DNA of 16,377 bases from SZUA-430 sp041477875 (lineage in GTDB: Bacteria > Pseudomonadota > Alphaproteobacteria > Micropepsales > Micropepsaceae), in the NCBI GenBank assembly GCA_041477875.1, contig JBGOVA010000101.1:1-16377 (forward strand), in the 5' to 3' direction. Of this stretch, positions 1 through 6,881 are shown in pieces. The position numbers and the translations under genes are program-made. Numbering within the stretch: the first letter of the stretch is position 1; the number at the start of each line of letters is the position of its first letter. The notes under the pieces are model-generated. The model searched no databases. It saw only the letters and a program-made list of their open reading frames with translations, and was not told where the DNA came from.

Positions 1-244
1 CTTTGGCGCCCACTGCCTCAACCTCACCGGCGACATCCATACCGAAGATCGTTCGTCGCGGCCGGCGGAGTCCGAAGAAGAACCGCCCGATAAAGTAGGG
101 TCTGAGCTCGCCGCAATCCGTCCGGTTGACCGTCGTCGCATGGACCCGGATCAAGACCTCGTCTGCCTCGGGCGTCGGTTTGGGCACCTCGCGTATCTTC
201 ACGACGTCCGGTGATCCGTAGCGTGTGATGACTGCTGCTTTCAT
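1..244 (-). CDS. MDR-family zinc-type alcohol dehydrogenase / quinone oxidoreductase, N-terminal part (cut by window edge)
   Basis: Read on the minus strand from the ATG at 244, the frame starts MKAAVITRYGSPDVVKIREV and stays open to the window edge, giving 81 codons. This opening, followed by a segment containing VLIRVHATTVNRTDCGELRP and then FGMDVAGEVEAVGA, is the GroES-like N-terminal domain of the medium-chain dehydrogenase/reductase superfamily (quinone oxidoreductase/NAD(P)-dependent alcohol dehydrogenase). The G-x-D-x-A-G-x-V motif near residues 68-75 is typical. The NAD(P)-binding domain lies outside the window, so substrate, cofactor and zinc content cannot be judged. A GAAGGGA Shine-Dalgarno-like stretch lies about 8 bases before the ATG and supports this start. 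It follows the imine reductase gene on the same strand after 133 bases, so it may be the last visible member of that transcription unit. The family assignment is fairly secure and the function is open. Confidence 0.8.
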   Translation of the reverse strand, partial: MKAAVITRYGSPDVVKIREVPKPTPEADEVLIRVHATTVNRTDCGELRPYFIGRFFFGLRRPRRTIFGMDVAGEVEAVGAK

Positions 245-317
245 AAGCTGTTCCCTTCAATGATGAGCGATCGCGATCTGCGCCGGCAGCCAAGATGCCG
301 CTGGGCGCCTCACGCGT

Positions 318-376
318 CGCCGGCGGCGCCGTAGAGCCGTCGATGCGGCGGCAAGGGCGTGTCGGCACCGCCGGCG
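318..376. repeat. 9-bp GC inverted repeat in the gap between imine reductase and MDR gene
   Basis: CGCCGGCGG at 318-326 and its exact reverse complement CCGCCGGCG at 368-376 are separated by 41 bases. Read on the minus strand the pair lies just after the imine reductase stop, so a long hairpin could form in the transcript before the MDR gene. There is no T-tract, so it is not a convincing terminator. In DNA this GC-rich a repeat of this size can arise by chance. Confidence 0.3.
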
Positions 377-377
377 C

Positions 378-1337
378 TCACGCGACATGTGCTAGCCGCT
401 GATGGATGAGGATCGCTGCGGCGAGATCCTCGAGGGCGGCACCCACCGATTTGAAGATGGTGATGTCCGTATCAGATGTGCGCCCATCGGACGTCCCCCG
501 TGCCAGCGCGTAGAGATCGACGATGGCCTCCCGGTCGAGCACGCCATCGCGCATGGGCTGAATGATGTCGCCCGCCTCGCTCAACGCCCCTTCAAGCGTA
601 TCGACAAAGACGCGCGCTCTTCTGATCGCCGCATTGTCCGCCTCCCGCATATCTGGCGTGAAGCCGCCGACGAGATCGACGTGCTGGCCGGGCCTCAGCC
701 ATTCGCCCATGATGAGCGGGTCGTGCGTCAGCGTGGCGCAGGAAATGATGTCGGATCCTTTCACGGCATCCGCGAGAGCGCTGACTGGAGACGCGGGCAA
801 GCCTTCCGAACGCAAGGAGGAGGCGAGTGTCCGCGCCTTGTCTTCGTCGCGGCCCCAAACCGAGATTTCGTCAAGCGAGGGAAAGAACGTCGGATACGCG
901 CGCGCGAGATAGCTCGCGATATTCCCGGTGCCCACGATCAGCAAGCGCGAAGCGTCTCCTTTGGCCAGGTATGACGCCGCGAGGACCGATGCCGCGGCCG
1001 TCCGGCGCGATGTGAGCTCGACGCCGTCGATGACGGCGAGCGGGCGTCCATCCCGCGCATCGTAGAGAATATAGTTCGCGGCAACGGTGGATTTTCCCCG
1101 AGCGGCGTTGCCCGGAAACACGTTCACGATCTTGACGCCGAGATACTCGCCCTCGCGCCATGCCGGCATGAGAAGCAAAGTTGCGCTGGGCGCGCCGGGA
1201 ACATCGATCGTGTGCTGGTGACGCAGCGGCATTGCGCATCCGGAGCGAAAGGCGGCGGCGAGGGCGGCGGTCAGACTCGGATAGTCGAGCAATGCGGCCA
1301 CTTGGCGGCTGTCGACGATCTGCATGCAACATGTCAT
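378..1337 (-). CDS. Ornithine cyclodeaminase / mu-crystallin family protein (probable imine or ketimine reductase)
   Basis: A 319-residue protein, the normal length for this family. The conserved lysine stands in YLGVKIVNVFPGN (Lys69). The family signature containing ELTSRRTAAASVLAASYLA (Arg112) is followed directly by the Rossmann loop IVGTGNIAS (G136, G138, A141), which binds NAD(P)H. The C-terminal segment has GGFTPDMREAD where true ornithine cyclodeaminases carry a D-x-P-G-K-T-E motif. It therefore resembles the delta1-pyrroline-2-carboxylate/delta1-piperideine-2-carboxylate (ketimine) reductases and alanine dehydrogenase-like members more than the proline-forming cyclodeaminase; that is inference. 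I chose the ATG at 1337; a second in-frame ATG at 1325 would remove four residues, and neither has a strong Shine-Dalgarno. It starts 23 bases after the FAD oxidoreductase stop, so the two are probably co-transcribed, with the oxidase making an imine that this enzyme reduces. Family is sure, substrate unknown. Confidence 0.88.
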   Translation of the reverse strand: MTCCMQIVDSRQVAALLDYPSLTAALAAAFRSGCAMPLRHQHTIDVPGAPSATLLLMPAWREGEYLGVKIVNVFPGNAARGKSTVAANYILYDARDGRPLAVIDGVELTSRRTAAASVLAASYLAKGDASRLLIVGTGNIASYLARAYPTFFPSLDEISVWGRDEDKARTLASSLRSEGLPASPVSALADAVKGSDIISCATLTHDPLIMGEWLRPGQHVDLVGGFTPDMREADNAAIRRARVFVDTLEGALSEAGDIIQPMRDGVLDREAIVDLYALARGTSDGRTSDTDITIFKSVGAALEDLAAAILIHQRLAHVA

Positions 1338-1360
1338 CGTGTGTGTCGCTCGTTGGCCTG

Positions 1361-2533
1361 TCAACCGATGACGTTGCGCTCGGGCAGCGCGCGCCCGTCG
1401 AGGAGTCTTTGGAATTGAAAGTCCGACAGATCGAGCGTTTGAAATCGTCCCGTCAGGATCATTTCCGCGACGGCGCGCGCGACGATAGGTGCTTGCTGCA
1501 TGCCGTGGCCGGAGAATCCGTTGATGAAGAACAAGTTGTCGATCCCCGGATGGGGGCCGATGATTGCGTTTTGGTCGAATACGTTCATCTCGTAATAGCC
1601 CGCCCAAGCCCGCACAAGCCTTGCTTGTTCGAAGGCGGGAATGCGAAGCGCCAAAGCGGGCCACAGCGAGGCTTCGAAAAGCGCGTACTCGGGTTCGAGC
1701 GGCGCTTCGTCCGCGTCGCGCGGGGAGGCGATGCCGGCGATAAAATGTCGACCCTCCGGGCGGATCCAAAAACCGGACGGATCTATGACCAAGGGCATGT
1801 CCGGCAAGCTGGCCTTGCACGCGATCACAAAGACCGTGCGCCGCTGCGCCGTGACCGGCAGATCGATCCCGGCCCAACGCGCGACTGCGGCGGCCCAAGG
1901 CCCGGCGGCATTGACGACGCGATCGCATGCGATGGTCGATCCGTCGTGCAGTTCGACGCGCGCGACGCGCCGAGTCTCGATCGCCAATCCGCTGGCTTCG
2001 GAAGTGACGTAGTGTGCGCCCTGCGCCCGTGCTTTGCGCGCGAATGCGCTCAAGAGGGCATATCCGTCGAACCAACCCTCGCCGCTGTTGCCAAGCGTGC
2101 CGAGCACGATGTCGTCCACGTTGAGCCATGCGAAGCGCTGTTTGAGCGCGCTCCGTTCCAAGAGCACGCTGTCCGCGCCGTTGCAGCGTTGAACGGCGTA
2201 CGCGTCTCTTAATGCGGCCTCCTGGGCCGCTCCGGCAAGATAAAGGTAGCCGCGCTCGACAAGTCCGATGTGAGGTCTCGCCTCGCCGACACGCAAGTGC
2301 TCGTCCGCCGCTCGCAGGAACGAGATGCTCGCTTGCGAAATACGGATGTTCGCCGGCATGGAGAACTGTTGGCGGATGGACGAGGCGGAGAGGGCCGACG
2401 AGGCCGTGGCGTAGGTTGGATCGCGTTCGATGACGGTGACGTCGAGCGCCGGATCGAGCGTCGTCAGCCAATAGGCGAGCGCGGACCCCATGATGCCGCC
2501 GCCGATGATCGCGACGTCGGTGCGCAGGGGCAT
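1361..2533 (-). CDS. FAD-dependent amine oxidoreductase, DAO superfamily, FOXRED1-like
   Basis: A 390-residue flavoprotein. The N-terminus has the dinucleotide-binding loop VAIIGGGIMGSALAYWL (G11-x-G13-x-x-G16) and the acidic end of the second strand, VIERD. Two regions match human FOXRED1 unusually well from memory: SIRQQFSMPANIRIS around residues 52-66, and a C-terminal run with WAGYYEMNVFDQNAIIGPHP, then NGFSGHGMQQAP and GRFQTLDLSDFQF. The wider family includes D-amino-acid dehydrogenase, glycine/sarcosine oxidase and dimethylglycine dehydrogenase subunits. The likely reaction is oxidation of a secondary or primary amino acid to an imine, passing electrons to oxygen or the respiratory chain. 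No signal peptide is seen, so it should be cytoplasmic. The start is fixed by GGGAGGAA six bases before the ATG at 2533. The downstream imine reductase suggests D-proline- or D-pipecolate-like substrates, but this is not proven. The FAD family call is very firm and the FOXRED1 subgroup likely. Confidence 0.88.
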   Translation of the reverse strand: MPLRTDVAIIGGGIMGSALAYWLTTLDPALDVTVIERDPTYATASSALSASSIRQQFSMPANIRISQASISFLRAADEHLRVGEARPHIGLVERGYLYLAGAAQEAALRDAYAVQRCNGADSVLLERSALKQRFAWLNVDDIVLGTLGNSGEGWFDGYALLSAFARKARAQGAHYVTSEASGLAIETRRVARVELHDGSTIACDRVVNAAGPWAAAVARWAGIDLPVTAQRRTVFVIACKASLPDMPLVIDPSGFWIRPEGRHFIAGIASPRDADEAPLEPEYALFEASLWPALALRIPAFEQARLVRAWAGYYEMNVFDQNAIIGPHPGIDNLFFINGFSGHGMQQAPIVARAVAEMILTGRFQTLDLSDFQFQRLLDGRALPERNVIG

Positions 2534-2878
2534 TCGACGTTCCTCCCATGGCCGCACGGCTCAAGCACACCCAACGTGGCCGACGATCGCCGGGGCGCGC
2601 AAGGCCCGCCCCTTATCCACAACCCATCGGGCGGATTGTACACCGACGCACGAGTGCGATGGTTGTCCCCCGGGGATGCTAGCTCAAACCTTCGGGGTGA
2701 CGGCGGGCGAGGGCTCGATCCTGGGAACCCCTTTAAGCGACCGATCACAGCCAATTCAGCAAATCCGGCAGGGTGAACTGTGCCGTCGGATTGGGTATCC
2801 CTCCATCGCCATGATTCGCGCGGGGCAAAGATGCCGCCGTGATCGGCCATGTAATAAAGAGAGAGAGAGGTCTCATTG
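2534..2878. other. Divergent non-coding region between the FAD oxidoreductase and PAS_5 genes
   Basis: This 345-base stretch lies between divergently transcribed genes and must carry both promoters. I found no coding frame that looks like a protein. Visible items are a perfect DnaA-box sequence TTATCCACA at 2613-2621, flanked by CCGCCC (2606-2611) and GGGCGG (2629-2634), which could pair around it. There is also a CCCCGGGG palindrome near 2668-2675, a TGTAAT hexamer at 2850-2855 that matches five of six bases of a sigma-70 -10 box, and a GA repeat just before the PAS gene. No convincing -35/-10 pair was found for either gene. Confidence 0.5.
2859..2870 (+). promoter_or_regulatory. GA-repeat ribosome binding site of the PAS_5 gene
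   Basis: Five GA units end in GG (GAGAGAGAGAGG), leaving eight bases to the ATG at 2879. The last GAGG is a good Shine-Dalgarno sequence at normal spacing, so it decides the ATG rather than the in-frame TTG immediately before it at 2876. As the repeat is a short dinucleotide tract, slippage could change spacing of the upstream leader, though five units is short for that. Confidence 0.55.
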
Positions 2879-3367
2879 ATGGACTATCCCGGCGCGTCCT
2901 ACGCCAAGCCGATCTTCATCGAAGCACCGCGCCATCCCAGTCTTCAACGTCTCTTCGAGTACTGGACGGCCAAGCGCGGCTCTCGCTCTGCGCCATCGCG
3001 CGCCGACATCCAGCCCGCGGAGATCAAGCCCTTGCTGCCGGACGTGATGATCTGGAACGTCGACAAGATCGGCGGTCCCTATACCATCCGCCTCGTGGGC
3101 GAAAACATCGTGCGCTTCGTCGGCCACAACAACACCGGAGCGTCGGCGACGGCCGGAATGCCCGAGGAAGCTGCCGCCACGATGATCGCCGTGCTGACCC
3201 AAGTCGCCGAAACGCTGGCGCCCCTCTTTCGCACGGGAAAGGCGTTCTGGCAGCAGGAAAAATCCTTTCGCGACTTTGAGGTTTGCTACTTGCCGCTGTC
3301 CTCAGACGGCGAAACCGTCAACATGATTCTTGGCGGCGTGAAATTCGACGTCAACGCGACGCCTTAG
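2879..3367 (+). CDS. PAS_5 domain protein (alphaproteobacterial PAS-like sensor domain)
   Basis: A 162-residue protein made almost entirely of one domain. It matches the PAS_5 pattern: a helical lead containing HPSLQRLFEYWTAKRG, then the landmark PAEIKPLLPDVMIWNVDK near residues 43-60, then YTIRLVGENIVRFVGHNNTG, and a final strand near VNMILGGVKFD. Such stand-alone proteins are common in Alphaproteobacteria. They have no attached kinase, cyclase or DNA-binding output domain, and their role is mostly unknown; a few act as small signalling or localisation factors. There is no signal peptide or membrane segment. It is a single-gene unit, divergent from the FAD oxidoreductase and convergent with the lactone oxidase, so neighbours give little hint of its job. 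The start at 2879 is chosen for the GAGG eight bases upstream. Confidence 0.85.
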   Translation: MDYPGASYAKPIFIEAPRHPSLQRLFEYWTAKRGSRSAPSRADIQPAEIKPLLPDVMIWNVDKIGGPYTIRLVGENIVRFVGHNNTGASATAGMPEEAAATMIAVLTQVAETLAPLFRTGKAFWQQEKSFRDFEVCYLPLSSDGETVNMILGGVKFDVNATP

Positions 3368-3422
3368 GGTTTCGCGGGCCAATAGGTCGCAACGGAGAGG
3401 GTGTGATCGCCCACCGAACGCC

Positions 3423-4832
3423 TCAGGATCCAACGACACCGAAGATTCTGCGCAGGTGCGGATTGAGAAAGCGACCTGTGGGATCATGGGTCCGGCGGAC
3501 CGCCTCAAAATCACGCCAACGCGAGTAGAGCGTTTCGAAATCACCTGCCCCCAGGCTATGCAGCTTTCCCCAGTGCGGCCGCCCGTCGAAGCGGCGAAAG
3601 ATCGGCTCGATTTCGGAGAAGAAGAAGGAATGATTCTGCGTGTGGCCCATGTGCACGGCGATCGATGCCGAGGCACGGTCGTGGAATGGGCTGAGCCATG
3701 CTTTGTCTGCGTTGACGAAGCGCGTTTCGATCGGGAAGTAGACCTCGTCATGCCGTTCCACGGCGGCGATCACCTTTTCCAGACATGGCCGAAGCGCGTC
3801 GCGCGGCAGGTGATATTCCATCTCGTTGAAGCGCTTTGGCCGATCTGTCGACAAAAGGCGCCAGGCCGGACCGATCACAGATTCAGTGTCCTGATTGGCG
3901 ATTAGACCTTGGGCCACCATTCGCCGCAGCCAAGGCGCCCACGACAGCCAATCCCGGAGCGTCATAAGTTGCTCGGTGCCTTCGTTCTCGGCATTGAGCC
4001 TGCGCGGCGTCTCGGGTTCTTTAGTCTCGTCATGAGCGATGCAATAGGCCATGCCGGTGAAGGTGACGTAGTAAAACTCGAAATGGCGAAATTCGCGGCT
4101 GCGCGCCTCGGCCGCGGCCAGCGCATCCGCGACGGGCTCGAACCACGTGCGACGCTTGAGGCGCAAGCGTGCGCGATTCTGCAATCGGACTTGGGTTATG
4201 ACGCCGAGCGCCCCGAGCGAGACGCATGCAGCCGCAAACAATTCGGCGTTGTTGACGGCGTCGCATTCGACGATGTTGCCGTCGGCCGTCATTAGTTGCA
4301 GTCCGCTCACCGCGCTTGCAAGCGAACCGAACGCCCTTCCGGCACCGTGCGTTGCCGTCGCGATTGCGCCCGCGAGACTCTGCTTGTTGATGTCGGGCAG
4401 GGCGTTCATCGACTGGCCGATGCGCTCAAGCATCTCGCCCAGAGCGAACAAACGCACGCCGGCGCCGACGCTCGCGGTGAGATTTTGCGGATCGTGCGAA
4501 GCGAGGGCGTTCAACCGGTCGAGCGACAGAACCGTGCCGGGCGTCGGCACCAAAGCCGTGAAGCTGTGACCCGCGCCTGTGGGCCGCACTGGGCCGGAGG
4601 AGCGGCGCAGAATGTCCCGCAGCTCGTTCAGGTCAGCTGGAACCGCGATGGCCTCGGGGACACAGGTTTGCAGACCCGACCAATTGCTCCAGCGCGCCTT
4701 GCCCAGCGGAACGGCGGGCAATTGCACTTCGGGAGGATCGCCGGCCGAGAGCGCGAGCCCTGCCACTCCGGCGGCGCCGATCGCGGCGGCGCCGACGCCG
4801 CCGACAATCGCCGTTCTGCGCGAGACGATCAT
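3423..4832 (-). CDS. Tat-exported FAD-linked sugar-lactone oxidase/dehydrogenase (D-arabinono-1,4-lactone oxidase family)
   Basis: A 469-residue vanillyl-alcohol-oxidase-type flavoprotein. The N-terminus MIVSRRTAIVGGVGAAAIG has a twin-arginine pair before a long hydrophobic Ala/Gly segment, so folded export by Tat is predicted. The FAD-binding half carries RPTGAGHSF; His89 is at the position that binds FAD covalently in many relatives. It continues with AGAIATATHGAG and SLGALGVITQVRLQ. The C-terminal half ends in RPHWGKLHSL and DPTGRFLNPHLRRIFG, the signature of the lactone oxidase (ALO) domain. Relatives oxidise aldono-1,4-lactones or alditols. The ATG overlaps the stop of the upstream cytochrome gene (ATGA, 4829-4832), implying translational coupling and cytochrome c as the electron acceptor, as in galactonolactone dehydrogenase. 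Ala124 in VGAGVRL may correspond to the plant enzyme's oxygen-gating alanine; this alignment is from memory. Family firm, exact sugar unknown. Confidence 0.88.
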   Translation of the reverse strand: MIVSRRTAIVGGVGAAAIGAAGVAGLALSAGDPPEVQLPAVPLGKARWSNWSGLQTCVPEAIAVPADLNELRDILRRSSGPVRPTGAGHSFTALVPTPGTVLSLDRLNALASHDPQNLTASVGAGVRLFALGEMLERIGQSMNALPDINKQSLAGAIATATHGAGRAFGSLASAVSGLQLMTADGNIVECDAVNNAELFAAACVSLGALGVITQVRLQNRARLRLKRRTWFEPVADALAAAEARSREFRHFEFYYVTFTGMAYCIAHDETKEPETPRRLNAENEGTEQLMTLRDWLSWAPWLRRMVAQGLIANQDTESVIGPAWRLLSTDRPKRFNEMEYHLPRDALRPCLEKVIAAVERHDEVYFPIETRFVNADKAWLSPFHDRASASIAVHMGHTQNHSFFFSEIEPIFRRFDGRPHWGKLHSLGAGDFETLYSRWRDFEAVRRTHDPTGRFLNPHLRRIFGVVGS

Positions 4833-5218
4833 TGTTCGCGCTCGCGCGCCATGAACAACGTCAAGTGTCTGAGATCGTCGTCCGAGCAGTCGAAGCACTG
4901 GCCATGCGGCGGCATCGCCTTGAAACCGTCGCGCACGTGATCAACGAGCGTGTCGGTGCCTTGCACGAACCGCGCCTTCCACGCCGACGTGTCTCCGGCA
5001 AGCGGCGCCCCCGAATCCGGACTGACGTGGCAGACGCGGCACGATCGCTCGTAGATTTCGGCGAGGCGCGCGTCTGCCGGAATCAACGTCTCCGCGGTTT
5101 TGACCTTCGCGGCCAGACTCTCGCCTGATTCAGATCCGGGGCCGCATGCCGACAGTGACAGAACGACAATCGCCGCGACAATGCCGCACACCGAAGGCCT
5201 GGCACTCTCGGTGTGCAT
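4829..5218 (-). CDS. Cytochrome c5-like lipoprotein
   Basis: A 129-residue monoheme cytochrome c. The N-terminus has a hydrophobic signal ending in a lipobox, LSLSAC with Cys25, so the mature protein should be lipid-anchored facing the periplasm. Heme is attached at C60-R-V-C63-H64. The distal ligand is Met102 in FKAMPPHGQCFDC, and Cys108/Cys111 match the extra cysteine pair seen in the cytochrome c5 group. The start at 5218 is chosen because it begins directly before the signal peptide; the frame is open further upstream but would add 88 residues of non-family sequence. Shine-Dalgarno is weak (GGGA). It sits 82 bases after hemN, with its own FNR/FixK-like box upstream, and its stop overlaps the start of the lactone dehydrogenase. 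It probably accepts electrons from that flavoenzyme and passes them to a terminal oxidase or nitrogen-oxide reductase. Confident on type, inferred on partner. Confidence 0.87.
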   Translation of the reverse strand: MHTESARPSVCGIVAAIVVLSLSACGPGSESGESLAAKVKTAETLIPADARLAEIYERSCRVCHVSPDSGAPLAGDTSAWKARFVQGTDTLVDHVRDGFKAMPPHGQCFDCSDDDLRHLTLFMAREREQ

Positions 5219-5273
5219 TGCCGGGCATCCCAAGAACGATGCGCATTCTGCGGGGCTGATCGGACCACCTACA

Positions 5274-5287
5274 TTGATCTGCGTCAA
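5274..5287 (-). promoter_or_regulatory. FNR/FixK-type box before the cytochrome c gene
   Basis: TTGATCTGCGTCAA on the plus strand (TTGACGCAGATCAA on the minus strand) is one base from the FNR/FixK consensus TTGAT-N4-ATCAA and matches the TTGAT-N4-GTCAA form common in Alphaproteobacteria. It lies between the hemN stop and the cytochrome start. On the minus strand a CAGAAT hexamer (5250 to 5245, four of six with TATAAT) follows after 23 bases. That would put the transcription start near 5238 and the box centre about 42 bases upstream, the classic activating position. The cytochrome/lactone gene pair would thus have its own oxygen-responsive promoter in addition to read-through from hemN. Confidence 0.7.
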
Positions 5288-5300
5288 CGCAGCGCTCCTG

Positions 5301-6644
5301 CTATACGGCGACCGAGTGGCGCGCGGGGTGTCCGGCCAAATATGCATCGAACTTGCTGGCGACGAGCCTGACGGCGACGCGCATCGCGACAGGTATCCGC
5401 AGGCGCCTGCCGTCGATTCTGACAAGGCCGTCCGCTTCAAGCGAGGCGAGCGCGCGTAACTCGGCCGCAAGCTCGTCTGCATTGCGCCCGTATCGCGATG
5501 ATATTTCGTCGAGATCGGCCTCGAGGTAGCACATCAGCCGTTCGATGATGGCCCGGCGGAGGCGGTCGTCGGTGGAAAGCGCGCGACCTCGCGCCGTCGC
5601 CGGCTGGCCCGCATGTATCTTCGAACGATAGTCGCGAACGGCGCTCGCGTTCTGCGCATAGCCTTGCGGTGTCGACGAGATGGCCGACGCGCCAAGGCCG
5701 ACGAGCGTGTGCGCTTCGTCGTCCGTATAGCCCTGAAAATTGCGCCTGAGCTTGCCGAGACGCTGCGCCCCGGCGAGAGGATCCGCAAAGTGCGCGAAAT
5801 GATCCAGACCGATCGCTTGATAGCCGTGCGCGCTGAGGTCAGCGCTTGCGCTTTCATACTGCCGCAGCCGTTCGCCGGCGTCCGGCAAGTGCGCCGCATC
5901 GATCAGCTGTTGGTGACGCTTCAGGTCCGGCACATGTGCGTAGCCGAAGACGGCGACGCGCTGGGGCTCGAGTGCAATGGTTTGCTCAACCGTGCGGCGC
6001 ACGTCGTCCGTCGTTTGGTGTGGCAGACCATACATAAGGTCGAAATTGAATGCCGTGATGCCCGCGTCGCGCAAACACGTTACGGCTTCACGCGTGACGC
6101 CGATGGGCTGCCAGCGGTTGACGGCGCGCTGAACGAGGGGGTTTACCTCCTGCACACCCAAACTGGCGCGCGTCACCCCGGCTCGGGCCAGCGCGTGGGC
6201 CGTCTCTTGGGCAAATCCGCGCGGGTCGATCTCGACAGCAAATTCGGCGGTGGGCGTGACGTCAAACCGCGCGCGGATGCGATCGGTCACGCGCGCGAAG
6301 TCGTCAGGCTTCAAGATCGTGGGCGAACCGCCTCCGAAATGCATGTGGGTGACAGTGCGCCTTGCGCCCGCGGCTTGGGCGAGGATGTCGATTTCGCGTA
6401 GCAGGACGTCGACATATGCCGCGACCGGTGCGTAGGAGTTCACGACGCTGAGCTGGCACCCGCAAAACCAGCACAGGCTGTCGCAAAACGGAATGTGGAC
6501 GTAGAGCGAGATCGACTCGTGCGGCGGCAACTCGCCAAGCCAGCGCAAAAACGTGTCCGACGTCACGCCGCCATCGAAATGCGGCGCTGTCGGGTAGCTC
6601 GTATAGCGCGGCACGCGCGCGGCAAGAAGTTCGGCAAGGTCCAT
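5301..6644 (-). CDS. hemN: Oxygen-independent coproporphyrinogen III dehydrogenase (radical SAM)
   Basis: A 447-residue radical SAM enzyme that decarboxylates coproporphyrinogen III to protoporphyrinogen IX without oxygen, in the cytoplasm. The start of the family, VPRYTSYPTAPHF (residues 11-23), is followed by YVHIPFCDSLCWFCGC with Cys54, Cys58, Cys61 and Cys63. This C-x3-C-x2-C-x-C motif marks true HemN as opposed to HemW-type relatives. GGGSPT is the SAM-binding glycine motif, and the later FNFDLMYGLPHQT, GLDHFA and FQGYTD segments are also diagnostic. Length fits the family (about 450). I chose ATG 6644 by homology. The frame stays open to an ATG at 6857, but the extra 71 residues are not family-like and that ATG would lie upstream of the start site predicted from the FixK-like box. 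Other candidate starts are 6671 and 6857. Heme supply under low oxygen fits its cytochrome neighbour. Confidence 0.92.
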   Translation of the reverse strand: MDLAELLAARVPRYTSYPTAPHFDGGVTSDTFLRWLGELPPHESISLYVHIPFCDSLCWFCGCQLSVVNSYAPVAAYVDVLLREIDILAQAAGARRTVTHMHFGGGSPTILKPDDFARVTDRIRARFDVTPTAEFAVEIDPRGFAQETAHALARAGVTRASLGVQEVNPLVQRAVNRWQPIGVTREAVTCLRDAGITAFNFDLMYGLPHQTTDDVRRTVEQTIALEPQRVAVFGYAHVPDLKRHQQLIDAAHLPDAGERLRQYESASADLSAHGYQAIGLDHFAHFADPLAGAQRLGKLRRNFQGYTDDEAHTLVGLGASAISSTPQGYAQNASAVRDYRSKIHAGQPATARGRALSTDDRLRRAIIERLMCYLEADLDEISSRYGRNADELAAELRALASLEADGLVRIDGRRLRIPVAMRVAVRLVASKFDAYLAGHPARHSVAV

Positions 6645-6881
6645 AGGTAATTCGATCGCACACGCGCGCATGAAGGCGCTTTGATCTGCCGCAATCGGCG
6701 CAATTCGTGCGACGCCCGCCTCCACGCCCCGTACCTTGATTTCGCTCAATGCGGCGATCACTTGCGGCGATGTTGTTGTCGCTATGGCGCAGTATCCGGC
6801 GCCACTCGTTAGAGGCCCACGGATAACAAGCTGTTTAAGCTGTGATCGTGCCGTCATGCCGCGCTGTTCTCGCTGGCGCGT

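Noticed and set aside
1181..2212. 343-codon plus-strand frame opposite the FAD oxidoreductase
   Set aside because: Antisense shadow; no domain is visible, while the minus strand encodes an intact FAD protein with all landmarks.
378..2570. One long 730-codon minus-strand frame, as if a fused protein
   Set aside because: Only the C-terminal part is a real protein (the imine reductase). The upstream part is an Arg-rich shadow of the FAD oxidoreductase read in another frame, with no family motif.
2673..2722. tRNA-like fragments: GGGGATG, then TAGCTCA (2680-2686) and TCGATCC (2715-2721)
   Set aside because: The D-arm and T-arm like heptamers are only 35 bases apart instead of about 47, no anticodon stem can be drawn, and the acceptor stem has no matching 3' strand. 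Treated as chance.
2534..2878. Replication origin suggested by the DnaA box
   Set aside because: One box only, no cluster of further boxes, no AT-rich unwinding region, and none of the usual origin-linked genes nearby.
3399..3412. Hairpin GGGTG-TGAT-CGCCC after the PAS_5 gene as terminator
   Set aside because: Stem of five pairs with one G-U wobble and no following T-tract; too weak to call a terminator in the 55-base convergent gap.
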